From Falciphora oryzae (Eukaryota; Ascomycota; Sordariomycetes; Magnaporthales; Magnaporthaceae), in NCBI GenBank assembly GCA_000733355.1, contig JNVV01000005.1, positions 1,285,311-1,349,310 on the forward strand: 64,000 nt of DNA, read 5' to 3'. Each line of letters opens with the position of its first letter. Position 1 is the stretch's first letter. Both the position numbers and the translations under genes were made by a program. The notes below the pieces were generated by a model, which saw only the letters and a list, made by a program, of their open reading frames with translations, did not search any database and was not told where the DNA came from. Of the stretch, positions 31,241-42,099 are shown in pieces.

Positions 31241-34200
31241 CGGGGGAGGAGTAGAACCTCGCGGTACCAAGAGTCGAGGGGGCGAAGAGGGCCGTTTAGA
31301 GCGGGGGGAAGTACGTGATAGGAGTTGAATGGAAAGGAATGCTGTCTCCGCCGTGCCGTCTACATCTGCATCATGCGCGTGATGGCGGCCCGCATGCCGT
31401 CGTCATAACACGCAGCGTCCGAAACAAGACAGGATACCGAAGATCATATACATGAAAGCCGCCGGCGCAGAGGCGGGCTTTAGGAGGGACCAAGTGAATG
31501 GAGATGGTGTAGCATGGGGAGACCGTGGTATGCCACGGCCGGTGCTTGGCTCGGGGTGGGCCCCGACGTGGGGTGCGCGGTAAAACACGTGCGCCGCCGG
31601 TGTGGCCGGAGAGATCACTGCGTGGGATTACAGAGTGCCAGTCCCCTTGCCTTCCAGACTGCAGTTCTTCTTATGCAGGTAGGCCAAGCAGAAAGTGGAG
31701 ATACTGCATGCTCTCAACTGTGCAGCGGCAAAGCCAAGGTTGGAGGAGGCGACAGGAGGCGTGCCAACACAAGGGGAACGGACGAAAACAATGCTCCGCC
31801 GGAAATATTGCTGATATCGCCTGCATGCCAGGCCTGCGCACTGCCACAAACCCAAGTCGGCAATGCGGTGGCGCCAAGTCGCCGTGCAGAGATCAGGGAT
31901 GGTGGAGGGAAATATCTACTTTATCCAATCGCAACCAATCGATCAACGGCGCGTGCTTACCACGTGGGCTGTCTCCCTACTCGCCAAGGTGACTTGCTTT
32001 GCGTGGCGAGATATGTGTCGGAACGGCGTGGAATCCGACTCGACAAGAGGAGAAGCTTCCTATGCCAGTTGTGATGGCACGTCCTGGAACCTCGGTATTC
32101 GTCTCTCGCCTTGGAATCGCAAATTGGCCGTCCCAATAAGGAGAAAATTCGGGGCAGGCCAAAGGGGCAAAGCCGCGAACCCACGACGCGATTCCACCCG
32201 TCGGACGCTTGCACGGGTTCCCTCCACCTCGGCATCTTCAAGGGTCCAGTTTTATGGAGCGGCATTCAGACTCTGGAGATCACGGGAGGTTTGTTTCCTC
32301 AGCCCTGCTGATTACGATAGCACGTATCCAGGAGGACAGGAGATTTGTCGGGGCCGATGGCAGCTTGGCCGTCTTACCAAGGGCGGAGATACCACCCGCC
32401 TGTAACGCGATCCGTTGCGTGATACAAGGGATGGCAACGGGCGGAAATGGCAATACCCACCAAAAGTCTGGCCCTTGTGGGAAGGACGGCCCGAGAGTTG
32501 GATGGTGCCGGGCCTGAGCCGGGTCCGGGACAGCACGTTAAAAGACCGCACGTGCTGGGAGTCGGCCTACATGATTCAGGGGCCAAGTGTGGGCGGCCAG
32601 GCGGCCAAATTCTCGGGCTTGGTGTTTTCCCTCGACAACTCCACCGGCGGGTGACGATCGGTCAAGGACGTTCGGAAAGAGCCTCGCGGTGGCCTGCCAG
32701 TGGGGCCGGCGGGTACGAAGTGGGGCTGCAGCAACGCCGAAGCGACCCGCTTGCTGGAAATGGGATTTGTGGTCGTCGCCCTGTGAGGGTACGCGCACAC
32801 ACCAACAGCAGTTTTGGAGGCTCGGCGGTCCATTGACAAGAAACCCAAATTGAGTTGCCAGAAATATGGCCAGTCTTGGCTTCAAGGAGAGAAAAAAAAA
32901 AAACAGATTCTGGCGATGGTCTATCATGAGACCACCACGGGACTTCTTGTGATGTGGTACGATAACGGCAAACGGCTCGATGGCATCTGGCAAAAATGCC
33001 CAACTGAATCGTTTTTTTTTTTTTTTTTTTTTCCTTGCATTCCGTCATCGAGCAGCCTGCGGAGGATTGCTTCCTTGTTCCGCGCGATCCGCGACCCTCG
33101 AGTTCTCGGGAAGATGCCACGGTGACCCCGCAGTTTTTTTGGTCTGATCGGCTGTGATTGGTGGCAGCTCCCTGCATGGAAGCAAGCGAATGCGGCTGCC
33201 GGCAATTGATGACGATGGCCAAGAGGTCGAATGCATGCGGAATAAAAAAAAAAAAACAGAGCCAAAATTCCACAGGCTGACCCGCGCTCTTCCTGCGGCG
33301 GAGTCCATGCGCGCGTCTGGCTGGACACAGGACACCGCGCGCGCACTGCATCCACCACCATCTCTGTAGCACCAGAAAAAAGGGACCTCGATGGTTGGCG
33401 CCGGGGCAACAAGCTGTTTGGCGGTGCTACTGTAGAATTATGTTGCAGCGGCAGGCAGGCTGCACGAGATGGATGTGCCAGCCGTCAGCTCAGCCAAGAC
33501 ACAAACGGCTCGCCTGCCGACCCTCTAGCCCCCTTCCCCGCATGTTCCAGCCTCAGCTCTAGCACCGAGGCATCCCCAGGTCGACGCCGATCAAAGAACA
33601 AATCCATTTTGTTTGGTTTGGCTCCGAACCGAACGTCGAAAGGGGATGGCTACACAACAGCTCGGCGATTTTGGTGTTCACGTCATGAAGGAGAGGACCT
33701 TGGCCAGAAAAGAACCCAACACGCACGCCACCGCCAAAGCCACCGCCCTTTTCCCTTGGCTCTCCAGCGAGTAACCCTGTCCTGTCCTTTGTGGCCCTCG
33801 TCTCGGCTGGTGAGCTCCTGACTTTTTTTTTTTTCTCGCCCGTTACTGTGGTATGACATGATGGTGAGGCAGCCTTGGCAGCGTAATCCCCGGGCTCTCT
33901 CTCCCTCCAACGGCTGGTCCCCCAGCCAAGACGCTCCAACCGCTCCTTTCCTTTGTGGGAGCTCCGCGTCTCGTGGCATCCGAATGGGCGGATCGCGGGG
34001 TGGAGAGACCAGCGACCGCAATGTCTCTTGCTCCAATTTCGACCGACGTCATAGTGGCCCCGTCCTCTCCCTTGCTTGGCTCTTCTGTTTGACCCCTGGG
34101 GCTCACACTCATTCTGGGCAACGTCCCCCGTGCCCATCGTCTCCACCACAGACTTCATAATAGACCACGCGCTCCTTCTCTGGCGACGTCTGCCTTTCTC

Positions 34201-34370
34201 CGTTTGATCGGTACTTCCAGTCTTCTTTCCTCCCCAATCCCCCAATACTCGGCGCTGTGCGAAGTCCACGCAGTAGCAGACCAGCCTTTTCCCAAGAGGA
34301 CACAGCGCCGTCCAGCCTGTGAGGAAAGTCACACCCAACACTCGTGTGTTCCACACTTCCCACCGCGACC
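31241..34370. other. 3.1-kb gene-free stretch with homopolymer tracts
   Basis: No recognisable gene on either strand. Poly-A/T tracts of 10-20 nt occur near 32890, 33011-33031, 33244 and 33823. The right end is CT-rich and serves as the upstream region of the glucose-transporter gene. Confidence 0.5.
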
Positions 34371-34441
34371 ATGGGGTTGGGTAAGAAGTATGTCCCGACC
34401 CCCGAACAGATTCCCATCGCTGCCGGATACCCCAATTGCAC

Positions 34442-34476
<35 letters not shown>

Positions 34477-36285
34477 CTGCTGGATGGCTGACCAGATGCC
34501 GTCTGCAGGTCCATCAAGATCAATGGCGCCGACTGTGGTGTCGAGGCCTTGATCCTCGGGGCTGTCACCGCCATGGGTGGCTTCCTCTTCGGTTACGACA
34601 CGGGCCAGATCTCGGGCATGCTCATCTTCAACGACTTCCGGCGGCGTTTCGCGACCGGCGAGCTGGATGCCGACGGCATCCCCGAGTGGGTTTCGATCAC
34701 ACAATCCCTCATGGTGTCCCTCATGAGCCTGGGAACCCTGATCGGCGCGCTCTCCGGTGCCTACACGGCCGACGCCTGGGGCCGTCGCCGCAGCCTGAGC
34801 TTCGGCGTCTCCATCTTCATCATCGGCAACATCATCCAGATCACGGCCATGAACTCGTGGGTCCACATGATGATGGGCCGCTTCGTCGCCGGTCTCGGCG
34901 TCGGCAACCTGTCCGTCGGCGTCCCCATGTTCCAGTCCGAGTGCTCGCCCCGCGAGATCCGCGGCGCCGTCGTAGCCTCGTACCAGCTGCTCATCACCTT
35001 CGGCATCCTCGTGTCCAACCTGATCAACTACGGCGTGCGCACCATCGAGGACGACGACGCGTCGTGGCGCATCGTCATCGGGCTCGGCATCTTCTTCTCC
35101 CTGCCCCTCGGCATTGGCATCCTCTTCGTCCCCGAGTCGCCCCGCTGGCTCGGCGGCCGTGGCGACTGGGAGGGCGCGCGCATGAGCCTGGCCCGCCTCC
35201 GTGGCCTCAAGGACGACCCGAGCAACAGGCTGATCGAGAGGGACTTTGTGGAGATGCGCGAGGTCATCGAGGCCGAGCGCAGCGTCGGTACTGGCACCTG
35301 GGTTGAGTGCTTCACCGGCGGCGGCGGCTCCGCAGGCATCCCCAAGATCGCCTACCGAACCCTGCTCGGCATCGCGCTCCACTTCGCCCAGCAGTGGACT
35401 GGTGTCAACTACTTCTTCTACTACGGCGCTACCGTCTTCAAGTCGGCCGGCATCGAGGACCCGATCCAGACCCAGCTCATCCTGGGCGCTGTCAACGTCC
35501 TCTGCACCTTCTGGGGCCTGTACGTCGTCGAGAAGTTTGGCCGCCGTCTGCCACTCATCGTCGGTGCCTTCTGGCAGGCGGCTTGGCTGGCTGTGTTCGC
35601 GTCGGTCGGCACTGCCCTGCCGCCCGAGACCAACTCCACCACCGGAATTGTCATGATTGTGTCGGCCTGCATGTTCATTGCGTCGTTCGCCAGGTTTGTC
35701 TTACCACCCCATCGCATTCTCATCACTGTTTACGACTCGATGCTGACATTCCTGATCAACAGCACCTGGGGTCCCATCGCCTGGGTCGTCATCGGTGAGA
35801 CCTTCACGCTCCGCACGCGCGCCAAGCAGGCCTCGCTCGCGACGGCCGGCAACTGGCTCGGCAACTTCCTCCTGTCGCTGCTCACGCCCATCGCCACTTC
35901 GGGAATCTCGTTCAAGTTCGGCTACGTCTTTGCGGCCTGCAACCTGGCGGGCGGCCTGCTCGTCTACTTCTTCCTGTACGAGTCGCGCATGCTCTCGCTC
36001 GAGAACGTCGACCGCATGTACGGCGAGCCCCACGTCAAGCCCTGGAACTCCAAGAAGTGGACTCCTCCCGGGTACCTCACGCGCGCCCAGCGCGACGACA
36101 GCTCCACGGGCGTCGCCAGCGGCTCCGATGCTGCTGCGGCCAAGGACAAAGAGGCAGGCCACCAGCGCGGCTCCGTCGGCACCGATGAGGACGTGATCGC
36201 CGCCGCCCGCGAGAAGACGGGCACTGCGGACGCGCCTAGCGAGGAGAGGCAGGAGCAGGCCGGTGATAACACCAACAGGGTTTGA
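34371..36285 (+). CDS. glucose transporter-like MFS protein, 587 aa, first intron with AT donor
   Basis: Hexose transporter of the HXT/RGT2-like SP group, 12 membrane spans, with a roughly 90-residue Ala/Asp-rich cytosolic C-tail. Inferred exons 34371-34426, 34509-35693, 35763-36285. Intron 2 (GTTTGT...ACAG, 69 bp) is normal and rejoins FAS-TWGPIAWV. Exon 1 encodes MGLGKKYVPTPEQIPIAAG, a typical family N-terminus. The only join that restores …AAG-SIKINGADCGVEALI uses a donor AT at 34427 where GT is expected, ending at CAG 34508. That intron contains a 31-nt T run (34444-34474). Motifs: GFLFGYDTGQISG, DAWGRRRSL, GRFVAGLGVG, PESPRWLGGRG, QQWTGVNYFFYYG and EKFGRR. If exon 1 is not spliced, translation could start only at Met 34573 inside TM1. 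Function as a transporter or glucose sensor cannot be separated here. Confidence 0.85.
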
Positions 36286-36706
36286 TGGGCTTGCTTGCTT
36301 GTGCAAAACGACGAATTTATTTTTAGCTGTGCTTCGAGGTTGCCAGCGATCGTTGCTTGTTGTTTACTTGTAGGATAATTTTATCGATGACAACATTTTC
36401 GGTATTGGGGTCTCTTGCTTCCACCCCTGTCATCCTGGCCGAGTCGAGGCTTCCATGTGTCTGACGACGAATGTTGAAGCCAAAATCGCAGTGTAGAGGC
36501 CTGCTTGTCCACCTTCTTGGGCTACATCTCGTAGTTCCTGGTTGGGAGAGGCCGAGCTTATGCCTAATCCTACCCTTGGTATAAATCTGCGATGATATTG
36601 GAACTTCATCCCATGCTTTGTTTAATGTATGTGGAGTATAATCGAGTTGGGGATAACTTCCGAGCACTCACCTCTTGTAGGCCCCTTGACCCCCGCTTTC
36701 TGCTAG
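36286..36706. other. convergent intergenic region, no gene
   Basis: 421 bp between the glucose transporter and array member A, which converge; nothing recognised. Confidence 0.5.
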
Positions 36707-36988
36707 TTACCACAGGTCGTCGTCCCTCTCGGGGATGCGGTACACGTCCCCGCGCGGGACCCAGAAGACCGGGTTGGCGCCCTCGTAGTCCCTGAAGGGG
36801 CCGTCCACGCCCCAGACCCCGATCAGCTTGACGCGGACGCGCCAGACCAGCACGCCGACCACGTCGTCGGGGCTGTCCGGGTCCAGGTCGTACATGACCC
36901 GGCCCTGCACCTCGAGCACGACGGCCGGGTTGGCCGGGTCCCGGGCCGTGGCGCTGACCTTGGTGTCCGGCTCGAAGATGATGGGCAT
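36707..36988 (-). CDS. array member A: small beta-rich protein, 93 aa
   Basis: First of eight small minus-strand genes (36.7-42.4 kb) that share one skeleton. No intron, signal peptide, membrane span or Cys. MPIIFEPDTKVSATARD is followed by VVLEVQGRVMYDLDPDSPDD (the GxVxxxDxP block), a strand-rich middle with RVRVKLIGVWGVDG, and DYEGANPVFWVPRGDVYRIP (the NPVWVxRxxVxxIP block). A is closest to G (41656) in its C-terminal block. The pattern of short alternating hydrophobic strands suggests a small SH3/Tudor-like barrel, which is inference only. No known family recognised. Confidence 0.65.
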   Translation of the reverse strand: MPIIFEPDTKVSATARDPANPAVVLEVQGRVMYDLDPDSPDDVVGVLVWRVRVKLIGVWGVDGPFRDYEGANPVFWVPRGDVYRIPERDDDLW

Positions 36989-37988
36989 TTTTGCACTTGG
37001 CTGGGGGAAATTTCTTTGGAGATGGGGTTTTATTATTATTAGCAAAGCTCCGATTACTGTACTGCTTGTTGGCTCAGGCAGGGCGCTGGCGGGGGCTTTG
37101 GATACTTACAAATGCGGCTTCGGTGGTTGTGTTTTATGTGGAGTTATGATGGGACAAGGTGGGTTAGCCCGTGAGGAGCAACTGAGAAGTATCTAAGGCA
37201 CATACGGGGGAGGGGGCTCAGTAGAGTGTGGCAAGAAAAAAAAGCTGAGCTCCCGCCGAATGCTGTTCCGGAGCTCGGAGCGGAACAGCTGCCTCCAATG
37301 CCTGGTAGAGAAACAGGTTTGTTTATTTATCACTTCGCTCACAATTATCCATATCGTTCTTCTGTCTGTTGCGAAGCCGGCTAGTCATGTGTTGAATCAG
37401 TTGTGATTATCGCGAACATCCCCTTCGACACCTAGACGTTAAGGTCTGTTAGTCCATGTTCACATAGCCCGGAGGCCAGCCGCGGGATGAGGTCCCCAGG
37501 CACATCTCCTTCGGCTCGCCGTATTTGGACAATCACAGGCGAAAGGAGCGGCACGTCTGTTCGAACGAACACACAGGCATATAAAAGACGAAATTTGCTA
37601 GAATTCCTGCCCCGAAGAGCGCCGTACTATATCTATGATTCCTAGAGTCTGGACGGTTAGCCACCGTTTGCCATCTTTTGCTTGACATTCTGGTGACAGG
37701 CTCATGAACCTGCCAGCAAGCTCTGGCGGCTATAGTCGACTGACCAGTGCGGATATTTATGAACCAAGGAGGAGAATTGTCTTTGTACTTACAACCACTT
37801 CCTCCCTCCACGCTTACTTGCTCGGCCAGGCCTCACCCGCATCTGCTGGAGGAGCGGCGAGGGCGGGCCCGTCAGGGCTGGGGGTTTGCTGCCTGATGGT
37901 CAGAAGCTGAGTAGAGAGTCAAGCGCAAGAGAAATCACAGGAAGCGGCTCTACCTACAGCCTCGCGCTCTTGACTTCGGCGCCAGCGA
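36989..37988. other. 1-kb spacer between array members A and B
   Basis: No array member found. A plus-strand TATAAAAG at 37581 precedes a 68-codon frame (37704-37910) by 123 bp, but that frame has no resemblance to anything and I do not annotate it. Confidence 0.45.
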
Positions 37989-38321
37989 TCACTCGTCGGG
38001 TTTGTTTTCGGGAGTGCTCTCGGGCTTGTTTTCGGGCTTCCCCTCGTCGGCCAAGGGCGACACCCAGTCCCGGAAGACCCAGACCGGGTTCTCGTCGGCC
38101 CAGTCCTCCCACGGCGCCCACTGGACCCTCTTGCCCTCGCGCTTGGGGCGGAACTGGCGGACGTTGACCTGCACGCACAGGTCGGCCGTGTCGTCCTCGG
38201 CGGCGATCTCCCCGATGATGCTGTACAACACCTTGTGGTTGCCCTCCTTCTGCATCTTGCCCGTGATCCTCTGGCCGACGCTGTACTGGTATATCTCTTT
38301 GTGGGAGGAGGAGGACGACAT
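37989..38321 (-). CDS. array member B: small beta-rich protein, 110 aa
   Basis: Shared skeleton: YSVGQRITGKM (the AGDxVxG position, here VGQRITG), LYSIIGEIAAEDDTADL (GxVxxxDxP position) and WEDWADENPVWVFRDWV (conserved NPVW block, the best match in the array). It adds an acidic, Pro/Lys-rich tail with an imperfect KPENKPESTPENKP repeat, absent in the others and probably disordered. Begins MSSSSSHKE. No intron, signal peptide or membrane span. Function unknown. Confidence 0.65.
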   Translation of the reverse strand: MSSSSSHKEIYQYSVGQRITGKMQKEGNHKVLYSIIGEIAAEDDTADLCVQVNVRQFRPKREGKRVQWAPWEDWADENPVWVFRDWVSPLADEGKPENKPESTPENKPDE

Positions 38322-38847
38322 TTCGGGTCTGGGGGCGGCTGGATTTTGCTTTGTGGTTGGTCCTTTGTGGTTGGAGGTTGGAAGGTTGGACTTGTGCTCT
38401 GGGTGGGTTGCTGGAAGTGTCGAGCTCTGACTTGGGGGAAGACCTGGGCAGGGCTCTTCCGTATCTCTAGAAAAGCCCTGCAGCTCGCTACCCCGCAAAA
38501 TGAGTATCCCTGTGTGCAAGGACAAGTCTTCTGAGCGAACGCGTCAGTCCCGGGCACGCTTCTAGGTATCGTCTAGCGAATCCATTTGTCACAAAGGAAA
38601 GCACATCCTTGTAAACAAGGAGGATGCTAATGTTTATCCAGTATCCCGCTCTCTTGATAAGAGCAGCTAGAAACGGTCTTTTGTGTAGAAAGGCTATATG
38701 GCTCAACCAAGACGAGTTCATGCCCTGATCTACGTCGAAAGTGTATGCTGAAAACCACAAAGCACCGCAGTCTATTAAACCTGTCAATCCCTGGGAGCTC
38801 TCATGTCCGTGCCGAGAGCCTTATCAGTTCATTCTCCTCGTCTAACA

Positions 38848-39114
38848 CTACCTGGTAGCAGGGACTGTCCACTTTCTGCGGACCTCGACCGAGCGCCGGC
38901 TTCGGGAGGCCTTCCAGTGTCTCGGATTGTTCTCGGCTTTATCCCAATACCACATCGTGACCCACAACGTGGGCAGGGGATTCTCGGGGTTGTCGCTGAA
39001 GTCGACTTCTCCTCGAATCACTATGGTGTCATTCCCGGCGATCTTTTTGGTGATTACCCAGTCGCCGGCTGTGTAGGCTATCCCCGCTCGCTCTTCTTCG
39101 GTGGGGAGATCCAT
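38848..39114 (-). CDS. array member C: small beta-rich protein, 88 aa
   Basis: AYTAGDWVITKKI, then IVIRGEVDFSDNPENPLPTL, then WVTMWYWDKAENNP and a basic end VRRKWTVPATR. Very close to member D (AYKAGDKV, RGEVEFSDNPNNLEPML, FRKWTVP) and to E, so C, D and E are the most recent duplicates. The upstream regions of C and D are also alike. The NPVW block is replaced by VEVRRKWTVP. No intron. Confidence 0.7.
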   Translation of the reverse strand: MDLPTEEERAGIAYTAGDWVITKKIAGNDTIVIRGEVDFSDNPENPLPTLWVTMWYWDKAENNPRHWKASRSRRSVEVRRKWTVPATR

Positions 39115-39261
39115 TTTGCTTTGTTTTTCTTTTAGTATCGACTTGCTGGTCCCTGAGGATTTGGCGGCCGGTTGGGGATACGGGGATTAGAGCAATGCCC
39201 TGGGGAGAAGTGGATTGCTTAGTTGATGGTCGGGGTCTGCAAAAGGGGAGGGATCAAGACG

Positions 39262-39269
39262 TATTTGTA
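39262..39269 (-). promoter_or_regulatory. TATA-like element of array member C
   Basis: TACAAATA on the minus strand, about 150 bp before the ATG at 39114, inside a block (GATCAAGACGTATTTGTAC on the plus strand) that is repeated upstream of member D. Confidence 0.4.
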
Positions 39270-39516
39270 CTGCTTCGTGGCCATTCCATTTTGTTAGTGA
39301 ATAGTATGTAGGTCATACACCTTCACCGCGTTATTGTGACTCGGAGAACTAGTTATGCTCCCCGACCGAAACAAATCTTCGCTCTTCATTACCTAGGTGT
39401 CTTGCTGGAGCAATGGGGTAATTATTCGCTATTAAGCACCAAAATGTATTATAGCCCATACCTGCTGCGAGTGGAACACGCCCAGCCCTATAACGAATGC
39501 CATTGTGTTGCTTTCC

Positions 39517-39813
39517 TTATCGAACTTGCCGCCGCCGCGGAAGGGGGACTGTCCATTTTCTAAAAACCCTGATCCCGGGGGGATTTGCATGGCGCGTCCA
39601 GGCTGGCAGAAGGCCCGTCTCCCCGGGGTGATGGGCAAAATGCGCCATCGTAATCCACAACATGGGTTCTAGATTGTTGGGGTTGTCGCTGAACTCAACT
39701 TCTCCTCGAACCAAAAAGCGTTTATTGTCGACGCTGAACCATTGGCACTCTACTTTGTCGCCGGCCTTGTAAGCTATTACTTCTCGCTCTGCTTCGGCGG
39801 TAGGGACCGGCAT
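39517..39813 (-). CDS. array member D: small beta-rich protein, 98 aa
   Basis: MPVPTAEAEREVI, then AYKAGDKVECQWFSVDNKRF, LVRGEVEFSDNPNNLEPMLW and IRVFRKWTVPLPRRRQVR. Shares the N-terminal acidic lead (TEEERA/TAEAER) with C. No intron, signal peptide or membrane span. The basic C-terminus is not found in A, G or H. Function unknown. Confidence 0.7.
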   Translation of the reverse strand: MPVPTAEAEREVIAYKAGDKVECQWFSVDNKRFLVRGEVEFSDNPNNLEPMLWITMAHFAHHPGETGLLPAWTRHANPPGIRVFRKWTVPLPRRRQVR

Positions 39814-39944
39814 TTTCGCTCTCTTTGGATAAGCTTGCTATTGGCTGAGGATTTGGCTGTGGGGGAGGATGCAGAGTTCGGGGCGATTGCTTTGCGAGGG
39901 AGCAACCTCGGTGATGAGGGGACTTTGGAAGAGGGATCGAGATG

Positions 39945-39952
39945 TATTTGTA
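39945..39952 (-). promoter_or_regulatory. TATA-like element of array member D
   Basis: TACAAATA, 132-139 bp before the ATG at 39813, in the block shared with member C; the sequence GGTCATACACCT follows at similar distance in both promoters. Confidence 0.4.
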
Positions 39953-40150
39953 CCGCTCCATGACGTGGTCGCCAAATGAAAATGGGTTGGTCATACACCT
40001 CACGGCATATGTTTGACCTGGAACGACGCAGTTCCTTATCCCATTCATCACCGCCGGTTAATGAGTGCTAGCCGCAACATGATGAGTTATCAGAAGTTTT
40101 TGTTTCATTCACTGCCTCCCCGTGACTTCACCCCTTTGAACCAAGCAATG

Positions 40151-40426
40151 CTAGCCTTTGGGCGGCGGGCGACGTGGAATGGACCACATCTCACTCCTCC
40201 AGACCCGAACACCTGGCTCCCTTATCGCGCGCTTCCATTTGCCGGCGGGCTTGGTGTCAGTCGCCAGCTCTTTGTAGTATTCCGCACCGATCCAAATCGT
40301 GGGCTCCAGATTCTCGGGGTTGTCGGTAAAGTCAACTTCCCCGCGAACCAGCATCTCCACCCCTTTCGGGTTTGTCCACCTGCCTTCCACGTAGTCGCCG
40401 GCGGTGTAAGCCACGCCTGCCACCAT
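40151..40426 (-). CDS. array member E: small beta-rich protein, 91 aa
   Basis: MVAGVAYTAGDYVEGRWTNP, then LVRGEVDFTDNPENLEPTIW, IGAEYYKELATD and VRVWRSEMWSIPRRPPP. It combines the C/D-type central block with a C-terminal VRVWRSEMWSIP that resembles the WVxRxxVWxIP end of A and G, and so links the subgroups. No intron. Confidence 0.7.
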   Translation of the reverse strand: MVAGVAYTAGDYVEGRWTNPKGVEMLVRGEVDFTDNPENLEPTIWIGAEYYKELATDTKPAGKWKRAIREPGVRVWRSEMWSIPRRPPPKG

Positions 40427-40558
40427 TTTCGAAGAGTTTCTAGAAATTTCTGCAAGTCGGTTGTTTTCCCTTGCCTAGAAGCTGAAAGGCGATCCAACAC
40501 GCACGAATAACCGTGGGGAACAAAAGATTTCTCGTCGAGGAATCCAGACATTCACACC

Positions 40559-40566
40559 CTTTTATA
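40559..40566 (-). promoter_or_regulatory. TATA box of array member E
   Basis: TATAAAAG on the minus strand, about 140 bp before the ATG at 40426. Confidence 0.55.
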
Positions 40567-40907
40567 CACGTCCTGCGGCCAGTTGTGTCACACGGTTCAC
40601 GGCATATCTGGGCGTTGGGCCTTCTCTAACTGTGATACCGCCCTCCCGATGTGACAAGATATGCCGAAGCAGCTGTACTTCTAACGTGCTACGGTCGGTG
40701 TGGCATGTGCTCCACAAAGGGGGTGACTTGACCGAGAATTCGCATCTCCAATTCTTGTGTGCCTGTGGACCAAGCTTTGTCTGTTCTCGTGTGATCGAGG
40801 AGACGAAGCAAAAAAAATCAAAACTGCTGTCTGGACACCGACCCATCCATCGTTCGCTCCATGCCCGAGGCTATTGCTTCATACCACATCTTTCTTTGCG
40901 GAAATAC

Positions 40908-41159
40908 TCAACGCCGGTGCGGGGCCCCCAAAGATTCTCTACTAACCCAGACGAGGGTGCTCGAACCCTGGATCCACTCGCCGGTACTGGCTACGAAAAG
41001 CCAGTCGGCAGCGACTTGCACAGACTCAGGCACGGGGCCCATGGCGGGGTCGTTGTGGGTGAGCACACCCTCAACAAGGATTCGCACATTCGGATCGGTG
41101 CTAGACCTCGCGACGCCGGTTACCCGTGTGCCGGCTCGGAGCCGAATTGGTCTTGACAT
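40908..41159 (-). CDS. array member F: small beta-rich protein, 83 aa
   Basis: The most diverged member: MSRPIRLRAGTRVTGVAR (AGTRVTG for AGDxVxG), VRILVEGVLTHNDPAMGPVP and WIQGSSTLVWVSRESLGAP (LVWVSR for NPVWVxR). Order, spacing and length fit the family, but membership rests on these weak blocks. No intron or signal peptide. Confidence 0.58.
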   Translation of the reverse strand: MSRPIRLRAGTRVTGVARSSTDPNVRILVEGVLTHNDPAMGPVPESVQVAADWLFVASTGEWIQGSSTLVWVSRESLGAPHRR

Positions 41160-41260
41160 GTCCGGTCGATGAAGAAATCAGATGAGGGGTTGGTTCGTGC
41201 TTAGTCGAACAATCCAGCGGGTTGACAGTGGCCGCGATGCTATCCGGAGTCGGCAGGTCT

Positions 41261-41656
41261 CTACCAGAAGGGGCATAGAGTTACGTTTTTATATCCAACA
41301 TATGTGCAGTGAATAAAGGTGCAAGAGAACGGTGAGTAAAGATGTGAAATGATGGATGCTGGATAACTCGATGAAGGTGATCCGCGTAGACCTGCAGGAC
41401 TTACCAGTGCTGGGGGCACCAGAATACGCCACACATCCTTTCTCAAACACCAGACGGGGTTGAATTCACGCCATCTCCGCCACGCCTGCCGCCTAGCGCA
41501 ATAAGCTGCTTCTGCGTTAATTTGAATCCACTCGTCAAGATTATTGGGGTCGTCATCGAACGCGACGCGGCCAGCTATCTTTGTGTCTATCCCGAAGTTG
41601 GCCAAGTCCGGCAACTCAGCCCTCACGAAATCACCGGCACGGAACACAATTGGCAT
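41261..41656 (-). CDS. array member G: small beta-rich protein, 131 aa unspliced
   Basis: MPIVFRAGDFVRAELPD, then KIAGRVAFDDDPNNLDEWIQ, WRRWREFNPVWCLRKDVWRI and LVPPAL. The core ends there, at codon 84. Exactly at that point a strong GTAAGT donor begins (41404), and a CCAG acceptor follows after 46 nt, giving a short second exon ending at a TAA near 41280. Without splicing the frame continues to the stop at 41261. The longer tail (with Cys) is therefore doubtful. One Cys occurs in the NPVWCLR block. Function unknown. Confidence 0.62.
   Translation of the reverse strand: MPIVFRAGDFVRAELPDLANFGIDTKIAGRVAFDDDPNNLDEWIQINAEAAYCARRQAWRRWREFNPVWCLRKDVWRILVPPALVSPAGLRGSPSSSYPASIISHLYSPFSCTFIHCTYVGYKNVTLCPFW
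41286..41293 (-). promoter_or_regulatory. TATA box of array member F
   Basis: TATAAAAA on the minus strand, 127-134 bp before the ATG at 41159. Confidence 0.5.
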
Positions 41657-41766
41657 TGTAGGTGTGAAGGAGGTAGTTGTATGCTGAGGGTATTCGTTCG
41701 TTCTTGTTTGGTCGTGGCAGGAATGTGGTTGCGGCGGAAGCCGTTCTAGCACGGGATATGTCTAGG

Positions 41767-41774
41767 AATTTATA
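41767..41774 (-). promoter_or_regulatory. TATA box of array member G
   Basis: TATAAATT on the minus strand, about 115 bp before the ATG at 41656. Confidence 0.55.
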
Positions 41775-42099
41775 GGTAGCCTCCAATAAGTTGTTGTGTG
41801 AGGTCACTGGCTAAGGATAAACATTCCAGCCTGGTGAGCCGGCCACAAGCAAAGCCTCACAACCGGGGTCAAACGGAGTGCTGCTGGTAGTAATCAAATT
41901 GGGGAAACAGCGGGGAGCATGAGGGTCAGGAAAAACGGGATCAATACTGCTGGACTAGGGATAAAAGCAGCTTGAGTGAATCACGCGTCTACCTGGTGGA
42001 CGCAGCTATTTTGTGTAAAAGGTAGACGGCCGGAAACCTGCGATCCTTGTCGACTTGTGGGGGAAAGAGAGTGCAAAAGACAATAACAAAAATCCTGCC

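Noticed and set aside
32662..33412. Minus-strand frames with poly-Phe and poly-Lys
   Set aside because: Generated by poly-A/T tracts; no coding signature.
33559..35382. 607-codon minus-strand frame
   Set aside because: Antisense to the glucose-transporter gene and upstream region; arises from high GC at third positions and includes a poly-Lys artefact from the T tract.
37704..37910. Small plus-strand frame 123 bp after a TATAAAAG
   Set aside because: TATA spacing is suggestive, but the peptide lacks any feature and is on the opposite strand to the array; left unannotated.
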